A DNA stretch of 64,000 nucleotides from Physcousia sp015060555 (GTDB lineage: Bacteria > Bacteroidota > Bacteroidia > Bacteroidales > Bacteroidaceae), in NCBI GenBank assembly GCA_015060555.1, contig SUYG01000054.1, positions 7,021 to 71,020 on the forward strand, read 5' to 3'. Every line of letters begins with the position of its first letter. The first letter of the stretch is position 1. The notes under the pieces are model-generated. The model did no database searches, was not told where the DNA came from, and saw nothing but the letters and a program-made list of their open reading frames with translations. Made by a program: the position numbers and the translations under genes. This document shows, piece after piece, positions 51,210 through 59,927 of this stretch.

Positions 51210-51743
51210 ATGAAACGGACAGCCTTTAGTTTCCTCCTCATGGCTCTGTCATGGAGCGTGGCACACGCCATGCGCGATGCCGATCCCGACTTACATGCCT
51301 ATCCACAGGTCCTTGTCGTGGAAGTGACCGATGGCGGCAAGTCTGTGTTTGCGTTGGCCAGCAAGCCTACCGTTACTTTCGAGGGAATCCCCGGAAGTCA
51401 TCACGCGCTCGTGAAGATTGCCAACGCCGAGACCTCGGTGGAATACCCCTGCACCGAGATTGTGAAGTGTTATTTCATCAGCGAGAAAGAGATTCACGAT
51501 GGCGTGGAGCAAGCTCGCACGAAAGACATGATTGTCAGACAGCCGTCAAAATACGTGTATGTGATAGAGGGCGTACCGGCGACGGAGGTGCAGGTGGCCG
51601 ATATCAGCGGACGCGCCTGCTCGCAATGCATCTCGCCCATGAATGGCGGTGTGCGTATCGACCTGACTTCCACCCCTCAGGGCATCTATATCATCCATTT
51701 CGGAAAGGGACAATCCATTAAGATTCTGCGTCGTCATGACTAA
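51210..51743 (+). CDS. secreted protein with C-terminal sorting-like domain
   Basis: A 177-residue exported protein, signal peptide MKRTAFSFLLMALSWSVAHA. The middle has YPQVLVVEVTDGGKSVFALASKPTVTF, resembling the short module at the start of the GH26 enzyme. The C-terminal 60 residues (VQVADISGRACSQC... TPQGIYIIHFGKGQSIKILR) look like a type A type IX secretion sorting domain. It has no catalytic domain of its own. It lies between GH26 and GH36, overlapping the latter by 8 bases. Confidence 0.65.
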   Translation: MKRTAFSFLLMALSWSVAHAMRDADPDLHAYPQVLVVEVTDGGKSVFALASKPTVTFEGIPGSHHALVKIANAETSVEYPCTEIVKCYFISEKEIHDGVEQARTKDMIVRQPSKYVYVIEGVPATEVQVADISGRACSQCISPMNGGVRIDLTSTPQGIYIIHFGKGQSIKILRRHD

Positions 51744-53964
51744 ATCCTTCATTTCATCTTCTCTCATCCGTCGTGCGCTGGGCACACTTGTCGCAGTGCA
51801 GCTCCTGTGTACTCCCACGCAAGCTTGGGAGGGGCCGATTGCCGTCACCACTCCCAGCACGCAGATGCTCCTGCATGCCGACGAATGCGGCGACCTGCGC
51901 TTCGATTATTATGGCCCGCGTGCTTGCACCGCCCAGGAACTGCGCGACGGTGGCAGCGCTTTCAACACATCGGCACTACCGGCCTTTGGCACGGTGGATA
52001 TGGTGCAGCTGCCAGCCCTTCAAATCCAACACGCCGATGGCGACCTGAACCTGGAGTTGCAAGTACAAGATGTCACCGTGCAAGCCCTCCCATCGGTGAA
52101 GGGAACGGACGGAGGCGCATCTTTGACCACCATCATCATGAAGGACAAGTTGCAACCTGTCACGGTGAAAGTCTTTTATAAAACCTACACGAACGTAGAT
52201 GTCATCGAGACGTGGACGGAGATTGTGAACGGCGAGAAAAAGGCCATCACGCTGAAGCGCTATGACAGCGGCCATCTGGTGCTAAGGCAGGGTGATGTGT
52301 GGTTGACACACCTTCATGGCGACTGGGCTGCCGAGGCAGAGCCGACGATGGAGCGTCTCACGCCCGGCGTGAAGACAATTCGCAATACCGACGGCGCCCG
52401 CAACGCCCATCTGGATGCTCCCGAGGTGATGCTGTCACTGGATGGGCGTCCGCAAGAGAACAGCGGCCGCGTCATCGGTGCAGCCCTTTGCTGGAGCGGC
52501 AACTATGAGCTGCGCGTGAATACGCTGCTAAAGAAGGAACACCACTTCTATGCCGGCATCGACCCCCAAAGCAGCGAGTATGTCCTTGAGCCTAAAGAGA
52601 GCTTCACCACGCCCCACTTGGCGCTGACCTATAGCACGGAGGGTATGGGTGGTGTCTCGCGCTCGTTCCACCGCTGGGCCCGCACCTGCGGAATGCTTCA
52701 TCGTGGGATGCAGACGGGCGAGATCCTGCTCAACTCATGGGAGGGTCTGTACTTCGACATCAACGAGGAGCGGATGAAGGGCATGATGGACGATATAGCG
52801 AAGCTTGGCGGTGAACTCTTCGTGATGGACGATGGTTGGTTTGGCGACAAGTATCCGCGCAAGGATGACAGCAGTTCACTCGGCGACTGGGTAGTGGATA
52901 AGAACAAGTTGCCCGGCGGCATCAAAGCCCTCACCGACGCTGCCCGCGAGCGTGGCATCAAGTTCGGCATCTGGATTGAGCCCGAGGCGGTGAATACCAC
53001 CAGTGAACTCTTCGGGGCTCACCCTGAATGGGCATTGCAGGCCAAAGGGCGTGAGCTGAAGCTGGGACGTGGCGGCACGCAGCTGGTGCTGGACATGACG
53101 AACCCCAAGGTGCAGGATTTCGCCTTTAAGATTGTTGATGACCTGCTGACGCAGTACCCAGAGATTGCCTACATCAAATGGGATGCCAACGCCAGTATTC
53201 AGAACTTCGGCAGCACCTATCTGCCACAACACAAACAACAGAATTTATATGTTGACTATCACCTCGGCCTTATCAACGTACTGGAGCGTATCCGCGCCAA
53301 GTACCCGGATGTGGTCATTCAGGACTGCGCCAGCGGTGGCGGACGTGCCAACTACGGTCTGTTGCCCTACTTCGATGAGTTCTGGGTGAGCGATAACACC
53401 GATGCGCTGCAGCGTGTCTTCATCCAATGGGGCACCTCGATGTTCTTTCCTGCCAATGCGATGGCTGCCCATATCAACCACTGCCCGTACTGGAACACGG
53501 GCGGGCGCGTTATCCCCGTTAAGTTCCGCTGTGATGTGGCCATGAGCGGACGCCTTGGCATCGAACTGCAACCCAAGGATATGACCGATGAGGAACGCGA
53601 GCAATGTATCCGTTGTTTCCAGGACTACAAGCAACTTCGACCCATTGTGCAGACGGGTGAACTCTACCGTCTCATCAGCCCCTATGACGGAGACGGCGTG
53701 GCGGCGCTGATGTACACGAAGGATAGCTCTGCCGCCCTCTTCATCTATAAGGTCAGGAACTATTACAACCAGCCCTTGCCTCGCATCCGTCTGGCAGGAC
53801 TACATCCCGATGCCATCTACACGTTATTAGAAAGGAACGTGCGCGTGGGCAAGGAACCCTGTGCGCTGAACGGTAAGCGCTTCAGTGGCCGCTACCTGAT
53901 GGAAGTGGGTATCGAGGTTCCGCTGTGGGAAGACTACGCCTCTAGAGTTTTTGAATTGCAATGA
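51736..53964 (+). CDS. GH36 alpha-galactosidase
   Basis: Removes alpha-1,6-galactose branches, as in galactomannan. 742 residues: a signal peptide (to about residue 30, TPTQAWEG), an N-terminal beta-supersandwich, the catalytic barrel from about 330 (GEILLNSWEGLYFDINEERM, FVMDDGWFG), and a C-terminal sheet. The nucleophile is Asp483 in YIKWDANAS and the acid/base Asp553 in WVSDNTDALQR; the spacing of 70 is as in characterised GH36 enzymes. Its place among mannan enzymes shows that galactose-substituted mannan is the target. Confidence 0.94.
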   Translation: MTKSFISSSLIRRALGTLVAVQLLCTPTQAWEGPIAVTTPSTQMLLHADECGDLRFDYYGPRACTAQELRDGGSAFNTSALPAFGTVDMVQLPALQIQHADGDLNLELQVQDVTVQALPSVKGTDGGASLTTIIMKDKLQPVTVKVFYKTYTNVDVIETWTEIVNGEKKAITLKRYDSGHLVLRQGDVWLTHLHGDWAAEAEPTMERLTPGVKTIRNTDGARNAHLDAPEVMLSLDGRPQENSGRVIGAALCWSGNYELRVNTLLKKEHHFYAGIDPQSSEYVLEPKESFTTPHLALTYSTEGMGGVSRSFHRWARTCGMLHRGMQTGEILLNSWEGLYFDINEERMKGMMDDIAKLGGELFVMDDGWFGDKYPRKDDSSSLGDWVVDKNKLPGGIKALTDAARERGIKFGIWIEPEAVNTTSELFGAHPEWALQAKGRELKLGRGGTQLVLDMTNPKVQDFAFKIVDDLLTQYPEIAYIKWDANASIQNFGSTYLPQHKQQNLYVDYHLGLINVLERIRAKYPDVVIQDCASGGGRANYGLLPYFDEFWVSDNTDALQRVFIQWGTSMFFPANAMAAHINHCPYWNTGGRVIPVKFRCDVAMSGRLGIELQPKDMTDEEREQCIRCFQDYKQLRPIVQTGELYRLISPYDGDGVAALMYTKDSSAALFIYKVRNYYNQPLPRIRLAGLHPDAIYTLLERNVRVGKEPCALNGKRFSGRYLMEVGIEVPLWEDYASRVFELQ

Positions 53965-54031
53965 GAAAGACACGCCGACCAGCATGTGATTGTGACAGCC
54001 ATTGAATAGTAATCCCTCATACATCTGGAAT

Positions 54032-57000
54032 ATGACCATCAGACACCTTTCCTATCTAATCCTGCTGTTCATCAGTTGGAACAGTGTGGCCGCACAAACC
54101 ATTCGTCTGAACGCAAAGGCCACCGGCAAGCGCTTTGACGGCATAGGAGCCGTCAACGGCGGCGGAGCCACCTCCGTCCTCCTCAAGGACTATCCCGAAC
54201 CTCAGCGCTCGCAGATTATGGACATGGTCTATAAGCCTATGTTTGGTGCCAGCGTCAGCACCATCCTCGTCGAGGTGCCAGGTGACGGCAACAGCACGCA
54301 GGGCTCCATGCCCTCGCACGCCCACGAGCGCAACGACGCCAACTTTATGCGCGGCTATATGTGGTGGGTGATGCAGGAGGCCAAGTGCCGCAATGCCGAC
54401 CTCTCGCTCGACGCCACCGCGTGGAGCGCCCCCGCCTGGGTCGGCAACTTCTGGAGCGATGACATGGTGGACTACTACATCGCATGGCTTCAGGGACTGC
54501 GTCAGGTGCACGGTCTCGAACTAGATGCCCTCGGTTGTCACAACGAAAAGGGGTGGAACGCCGACTTCGCCAAGCACCTGCGCAGAGCCATGAACAAGCG
54601 CGGCTTCCGCGATGTCAAGCTACACGGCTTCGGCAACTGGGGCGGTCAGAAGATGGATTTCCTCAAGCGCATGCAGGAGGATGAAGAGCTGCGCGATGCC
54701 CTCGATGCCGTTTGCGCCCATACGTTCAGCGAAATACAACTTACCCCAGAGCAACGCAAGATGGCAGAAGACATGGGCAAGCCCATTTGGAATAGCGAAG
54801 ACCACGTGTATCTCCCGGGCTTCAATTGTCTCATCAGCATCGTCCACTGCTTCAACCAGAACTACATCATCAGCGGAGCAACCAAGGTTGTCAACTGGTA
54901 CGACATTGGCGCTACCTATCCGCTGGAACCCTACAGCAAGGAACCGCCGATGTTGTTGGCGCAGGAGCCGTGGAGCGGACACTACACGGTACGCGAGGCT
55001 CTTTGGGGTTATGCCCACTATGGTCAGTTCACGCGCGTAGGCTGGCGCTACATCGACGATGGCTGCATGAACCTGCCTGGCGGAGGTTCGATGGTGACGA
55101 TGCGCGACCCGCAAACGGGTGACTACAGCATCATCGCCGAGACGAAAGGGGCCAAGCAGGTGCAGACCATAACTGTAAAAGTGGATAAGAGCCTCGCGAA
55201 AGGCAAACTCTGCCAATGGTACAGCGACGCCCAGCAGCAGTTTGTACGTCTCAACGACATCACTCCCAAGGGTGGCAGTTTCTCCTTTACACTGAAACCC
55301 AATGCCGTCTATTCCCTATCCACTACCACGGGGCAGCAGAAAGGCTCCTTTGCCGACATTCCCGCCTCAAAGCCTTTCCCCATCCCCTACGAGGATGACT
55401 TCGAACAGTACAAGAATCCTTCCGAATGGGGCTATCTGCCTCACTATCTGGCAGACTTGATAGGGTGCTTTGAGCTTAGGCCCATCCCCACTCCAAACAC
55501 TAAGCCCTCCGCTCGGCGCTCTGCGACGCTTGACCCTTCAAGAACTCTAAACTCTACCACCTGTCTTCGTCAAACCGTCGGCTCCCACACCCTCAGCTGG
55601 GCGCCCGAATGGCATCACTACACCATCATTGGCGACCGCGACTGGACCGACTATGAGATCAGCGCCGACGTCTATCTGAATCCTGGCGATGAGGCTGGGG
55701 TTATGGGACGACTCTGTGATGTAGGCAGCGGCTATGGCGTCTGGGCCAAGGGCTACTACCTGAAGATGGACGAGCAGGGGCGCGTCGAATTGATTCTTAC
55801 TCGCGGCAAGCGCGACCAGAAGGAGCTCATCGGCGACAAGGAACAGCAGGCCATCATCCTCGCCCGAAAGGACGTAGAGGTTGGCGGCGAATACATACTG
55901 GACGAGAAAGAAGTAAGCGGCATAACGGCTCTGCAATGGCACAACCTCAGGCTTCGTTTCGAGGGTGATCGCATCTTGGGTTACGTCGATGGAGTCGAAG
56001 TGGTAAAGGCCACATCGGACCACTACGGCAAGGGCATGGCAGGCTTGATAGCTCCTTTGAAAGAGCACCGCGTCTCTACTCCATATTTTGATAACTTGAA
56101 GATAGTGCCCATCGGCCGCACAAAGGCTACGCAAACCACACTTTCTGCAATACAGCCGCTTTACCCGGTGAGCTCCCACGGTATAGGTCGTGAAATGCTG
56201 CTCCAACGTCTGCAAAGCCTCAACTCCCGTGGCATCATGTTCGGGCATCAGGACGATCCTTTCTATGGTCTCGGTTGGGACGACCGCTCTGCTTCTGGAG
56301 GACATTCCGACGTATTGGCGACTTGCGGCGACTACCCCGCCGTGATGGGCTTTGAACTTGGTGGCATCGAGATGGGCGACACCAAGAGTCTGGACAGTGT
56401 ACCCTTCGCTCGAATCCGAGAAGAGTTGCTGGCACATGTGCGCCGTGGCGGCATCGCTACTATCTCCTGGCATCCGCGCAACCCCCATACGGGTGGCACC
56501 TCGTGGGTCAACGCGCAAGAACGTGACAAGAACACGGTGGCTGCTGTGTTGCCTGGAGGCAAGGACCACGAGGTGTTTCAGATTTGGTTGGGTCGTCTCA
56601 CCACCTTCCTCGCCTCACTCTGCGACGAGCAGGGACAGCCCATTCCCTTCATCTTCCGACCCTGGCACGAGAATAGCGGCGGCTGGTTCTGGTGGGGACG
56701 CGGTCTGTGCTCTGCCGAGGAGTATAAGGCGCTGTGGAACATGACGCAGGACTTCGTCACACGGACGCTGCCTTACAACATCCTGTGGAGCTGGAGCCCC
56801 AACTATGGCTTCGAGCCCGACGTACTCAAAACCTACCCCGGTCACGACCGCGTGGATGTCATTGGCCTCGATGCCTACCAGCAGCGGGGTGGCGAACAGG
56901 CTTTCATAGCCACCCTAAACAAGGACCTCACCACCCTCAGCGCCCTCGCAGCCGAGAAAGGCAAACTCCTCGCCCTCACCGAGTGCGGCTATCAGAACAT

Positions 57001-57190
57001 CCCCGACCCAACATGGTGGACACGCGTGTTGAAGCCTCAGATTGAGAAGTTCCCCCTCAGCTACTTCCTCGTCTGGCGCAATGCCGACCACCATCAGTAC
57101 TTTGCTCCTGCACCATCGACCAAGGACGCTCTTGATTTTCGCAATATGGTCAAGGACAAAAGGGTGATGCTGCTGAAAGACATCAAGTGA
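54032..57190 (+). CDS. GH59-like galactosidase fused to a GH26 domain
   Basis: A 1052-residue exported enzyme. The ATG at 54032 begins the signal peptide MTIRHLSYLILLFISWNSVAAQ; the frame upstream only has a TTG. Residues about 30-700 resemble mammalian galactocerebrosidase (GH59): FDGIGAVNGGGATSVLLKDY, YPEPQRSQIMD, LAQEPWSGHY and GDRDWTDYEISADVYL. The acid/base is predicted as Glu172 (LGCHNEKGWNA) and the nucleophile as Glu256 (IWNSEDHVY). Residues about 715-1052 are a GH26 domain, GIMFGHQDDPFYGLGWD, with acid/base Glu880 (FRPWHENSGGWFWW) and nucleophile Glu984 (LALTECGYQN). This would pair a beta-galactosidase-type activity with mannan cleavage. A repeat-derived stretch (PTPNTKPSARRSATLDPSR) lies near residue 490. 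Confidence 0.88.
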   Translation: MTIRHLSYLILLFISWNSVAAQTIRLNAKATGKRFDGIGAVNGGGATSVLLKDYPEPQRSQIMDMVYKPMFGASVSTILVEVPGDGNSTQGSMPSHAHERNDANFMRGYMWWVMQEAKCRNADLSLDATAWSAPAWVGNFWSDDMVDYYIAWLQGLRQVHGLELDALGCHNEKGWNADFAKHLRRAMNKRGFRDVKLHGFGNWGGQKMDFLKRMQEDEELRDALDAVCAHTFSEIQLTPEQRKMAEDMGKPIWNSEDHVYLPGFNCLISIVHCFNQNYIISGATKVVNWYDIGATYPLEPYSKEPPMLLAQEPWSGHYTVREALWGYAHYGQFTRVGWRYIDDGCMNLPGGGSMVTMRDPQTGDYSIIAETKGAKQVQTITVKVDKSLAKGKLCQWYSDAQQQFVRLNDITPKGGSFSFTLKPNAVYSLSTTTGQQKGSFADIPASKPFPIPYEDDFEQYKNPSEWGYLPHYLADLIGCFELRPIPTPNTKPSARRSATLDPSRTLNSTTCLRQTVGSHTLSWAPEWHHYTIIGDRDWTDYEISADVYLNPGDEAGVMGRLCDVGSGYGVWAKGYYLKMDEQGRVELILTRGKRDQKELIGDKEQQAIILARKDVEVGGEYILDEKEVSGITALQWHNLRLRFEGDRILGYVDGVEVVKATSDHYGKGMAGLIAPLKEHRVSTPYFDNLKIVPIGRTKATQTTLSAIQPLYPVSSHGIGREMLLQRLQSLNSRGIMFGHQDDPFYGLGWDDRSASGGHSDVLATCGDYPAVMGFELGGIEMGDTKSLDSVPFARIREELLAHVRRGGIATISWHPRNPHTGGTSWVNAQERDKNTVAAVLPGGKDHEVFQIWLGRLTTFLASLCDEQGQPIPFIFRPWHENSGGWFWWGRGLCSAEEYKALWNMTQDFVTRTLPYNILWSWSPNYGFEPDVLKTYPGHDRVDVIGLDAYQQRGGEQAFIATLNKDLTTLSALAAEKGKLLALTECGYQNIPDPTWWTRVLKPQIEKFPLSYFLVWRNADHHQYFAPAPSTKDALDFRNMVKDKRVMLLKDIK

Positions 57191-57239
57191 TATACAATTT
57201 AAGCATTTACAATATACAAATTCAATGCATAATCAAACG

Positions 57240-58427
57240 ATGAATAGCGAGCGATATAATGAAAAGGTGAAGGCTTTACGCGAGCACCACGAAGCGTTGC
57301 TGGCACGACGTAATGAACCGATAGAGTGGGGGAATGGTATCTATGAGAAGTACCGTTACCCGATTCTTACAGCAGAACACACGCCTCTGGAATGGCGCTA
57401 CGATTTCTCGGAGCAGGACAACCCCTACCTGATGCAGCGCATCATGATGAACGCCGTGATGAACTCTGGCGCCATCAAACTGAACGGGCGCTACCTGCTC
57501 GTCTGCCGCGTGGAGGGTGCCGACCGCAAGAGCTTCTTTGCCGTGGCGGAGTCGCCCAACGGCATCGACCAATGGCGTTTCTGGGACGAGCCCATCACGA
57601 TGCCTGAGGCTGCTATTCCCGCCACGAATGTTTATGACATGCGCCTGACGCAGCATGAGGACGGTTGGATTTACGGCGTGTTCTGTGCCGAGCGCCACGA
57701 TGATTCACAGCCTGGCAACCTCAGTGCCGCTACAGCCACTGCCGGCATCGCACGCACGCGAGATTTAATAAGGTGGGAGCGCCTTCCTGACCTCAAAAGC
57801 CGCAGCCAACAGCGCAACGTCGTGCTGCATCCTGAATTCGTGAATGGCTTGTATGCGCTCTACACCCGCCCGCAGGATGGCTTCATCGACACAGGCTCAG
57901 GTGGGGGCATCGGATGGGCGCTGGTGGATGACATCACGCACGCTGAGGTGAAGGAGGAAATCATCATCAACGCGCGCCATTACCACACGATTCAAGAGGT
58001 AAAGAATGGCGAGGGACCAGCGCCGCTGAAGACACAGAAAGGCTGGCTGCATCTGGCTCACGGGGTGCGTGGCACGGCCGACGGTCTGCGTTATGTCCTC
58101 TATCTGTATATGACTGCCTTGGACGACCCCACGCGCGTCATCGCACAGCCAGGCGGTTGGTTCCTGGTGCCCGAGGGACAGGAATACTTGGGCGACGTGA
58201 TGAACGTAGCCTTCTCCAACGGCTGGATCTTGGATGACGACGGCCGCGTGCTCATCTACTACGCCACAGCCGACACGCGTATGCACGTCGCCGTCAGCTC
58301 CCTCGACCGCCTCATCGACTACTGTCTGCATACGCCGGAGGACGGTCTCACCACCTCTGCCAGCGTGGAAACAATCAAGCAGCTGATAGCAAAGAATAGG
58401 AAGACCCACCCCCAACCCCTCCCGTGA
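57240..58427 (+). CDS. GH130 4-O-beta-D-mannosyl-D-glucose phosphorylase
   Basis: Cytoplasmic phosphorolysis of beta-mannosyl-1,4-glucose to mannose 1-phosphate and glucose. The N-terminus (NEKVKALREHHEALLARRNEP, GIYEKYRYPILTAEHTPLEWRYD) is that of the B. fragilis mannosylglucose phosphorylase. The candidate catalytic Asp is in TNVYDMRLTQHEDGWIYG, with HPEFVNGLYALYTRPQDGF and KGWLHLAHGVRGTADGL as phosphate and substrate segments. No signal peptide. The ATG at 57225 is also possible. The C-terminus (NRKTHPQPLP) and the stop codon lie inside a GC-rich element, so the last residues are repeat-derived. Confidence 0.93.
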   Translation: MNSERYNEKVKALREHHEALLARRNEPIEWGNGIYEKYRYPILTAEHTPLEWRYDFSEQDNPYLMQRIMMNAVMNSGAIKLNGRYLLVCRVEGADRKSFFAVAESPNGIDQWRFWDEPITMPEAAIPATNVYDMRLTQHEDGWIYGVFCAERHDDSQPGNLSAATATAGIARTRDLIRWERLPDLKSRSQQRNVVLHPEFVNGLYALYTRPQDGFIDTGSGGGIGWALVDDITHAEVKEEIIINARHYHTIQEVKNGEGPAPLKTQKGWLHLAHGVRGTADGLRYVLYLYMTALDDPTRVIAQPGGWFLVPEGQEYLGDVMNVAFSNGWILDDDGRVLIYYATADTRMHVAVSSLDRLIDYCLHTPEDGLTTSASVETIKQLIAKNRKTHPQPLP

Positions 58428-58542
58428 TGGAGGGGAGTTTCAGTCCTCTTGACACCTCTATTACTACAAAATATGACTAAAAAAATAGAATCTAAGCGCC
58501 AGCCCGCTCCCCTCCCTCACGGGAGGGGTCGGGGGTGGGTCT
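58401..58542. repeat. paired inverted-arm element spanning the GH130 end and transporter start
   Basis: Left arm at 58401-58438 (acccacccccaacccctccc then gtgatggagggg). Right arm at 58501-58542; its reverse complement is acccacccccgacccctccc then gtgagggagggg. The GH130 stop codon lies in the left arm's loop, and the transporter ATG (58473) lies in the 60-base spacer. Confidence 0.92.
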
Positions 58543-59927
58543 ATATCGGCTACGGCTTCGGCGATATGGCATCGTCGATGTTCTGGAAGGTGTTCTCCTA
58601 CTATCTGCCGTTTTTCTACAGTAACATCTTTGGATTAAGCCTGAAGGATGCGGGTATCATTCTGCTCATCACACGCGTCTGGGATGCTGTCAGCGACCCG
58701 ATGATGGGCATCCTGGCTGACCGCACACAGACGCGATGGGGCAAGTACAGACCATATCTGCTCTTCGTGGCGCCGCTGTTCAGCATCGCCGGCATCCTGC
58801 TCTTCACCACCCCGGACTGGAGCTACGGCGCGAAACTTATCTGGGCATACGCCACCTACATCCTGATGATGACGGTCTATACGGGTATCAATGTGCCGTA
58901 TGGCGCCATGCTGGGTGTGATGACCGACGATTCCAACGAGAAGACCGTCTATTCCTCCTTCCGCATGTTCTTTGCCTACGGCGGTTCGTTCCTGGCACTC
59001 TTCCTGTGGGAACCGCTTACGAACGCGCTGGGCGGCTATGCCAGTGCGCAAGGGTGGTTCTGGGCCATGGTGGTCATTGCGGCGACATGCTTCGTGCTGT
59101 TTATATGCTGTTTCCTGCTCACGCGGGAAGAACTCAAGACCGTCAGCACCGTCAGCATCGGCTCCGATTTCAAGTCGCTGTTGAGCAACAAGCCTTGGTG
59201 GCTGCTGATAGGGGCGGCGTTATGCTTCAACCTCTTCTGCACCGTGCGTGGCGCTACCGTAGCCTACTACTTTGCCGACATCATCCCTGCCGGGGCCACC
59301 CTCAACTTTCAACTCTCAACTTTCAACTTTCAACTTTTATTCTACGCAGGTCTTTTCTTGGCTGTGGGCGAGGTGAGCAATATGATTGGCGTGGCGGTCT
59401 GTGTGCCCTTAGCAGCCCGATTCGGCAAGAAAACCACGTTCATAGGCGTGAACCTCGGACTCTGCATCCTCTCCGTGCTGTTCTTCTTGATCCCTGTCTC
59501 CCCAACAGGCTTCTGGCTGATGCTGGCAGCACAGATCCTGATTTCAATACTCACCGGTGTGATGTCGCCGCTCGTATGGTCAATGTACGCCGATGTGAGT
59601 GATTATGCCGAACAACGTTTCAAGACAGCTTCCACAGGACTGATTTTCTCTTCGTCTTCCATGGCCCAGAAGTTCGGTGGTGCCATCGGCGGCTCAGCGG
59701 CCCTGTGGCTCCTCGCGGCCTATGGATATATCACTGACCCGGGTGCCATCGCAGCCTCCGATTTTGCAGGACAGCCTGCCGATGCTCTCCTTTGTCTGCG
59801 TTGTCTCATGTCCTTTATCCCGGCTGCCGTCAGCATCCTTGCCGCATTGGTCGTGGCCCGCTATCCCCTGACCACAGCCCGGATGCGTGAGATAGATTCC
59901 CAATTACAAATACAGCGAGCCCAATGA
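58473..59927 (+). CDS. GPH-family sugar:cation symporter (mannobiose uptake)
   Basis: Inner-membrane transporter of the glycoside-pentoside-hexuronide family within the MFS. About twelve helices. Signatures: GYGFGDMASSMFWKVFSYYLPFFY, TRVWDAVSDPMMGILADRTQTRWGKYRPYLL and TGVMSPLVWSMYADVSDYAE. Because it sits between mannosylglucose phosphorylase and mannobiose 2-epimerase, mannobiose is its likely substrate. The ATG at 58473 is used; its first residues after the start, RQPAPLPHGRGRGW, come from the right arm of a GC-rich element. A second repeat (aactttcaactctcaacttt, 59301-59338) is translated as TLNFQLSTFNFQLL near residue 280. Confidence 0.9.
   Translation: MTKKIESKRQPAPLPHGRGRGWVYIGYGFGDMASSMFWKVFSYYLPFFYSNIFGLSLKDAGIILLITRVWDAVSDPMMGILADRTQTRWGKYRPYLLFVAPLFSIAGILLFTTPDWSYGAKLIWAYATYILMMTVYTGINVPYGAMLGVMTDDSNEKTVYSSFRMFFAYGGSFLALFLWEPLTNALGGYASAQGWFWAMVVIAATCFVLFICCFLLTREELKTVSTVSIGSDFKSLLSNKPWWLLIGAALCFNLFCTVRGATVAYYFADIIPAGATLNFQLSTFNFQLLFYAGLFLAVGEVSNMIGVAVCVPLAARFGKKTTFIGVNLGLCILSVLFFLIPVSPTGFWLMLAAQILISILTGVMSPLVWSMYADVSDYAEQRFKTASTGLIFSSSSMAQKFGGAIGGSAALWLLAAYGYITDPGAIAASDFAGQPADALLCLRCLMSFIPAAVSILAALVVARYPLTTARMREIDSQLQIQRAQ
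59301..59338. repeat. caactttcaactt tandem repeat in the transporter gene
   Basis: Imperfect tandem units of caacttt/caactct; similar in style to the tcaaagttcaaagtt run before cbiB, in reverse complement. Read in frame. Confidence 0.75.
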
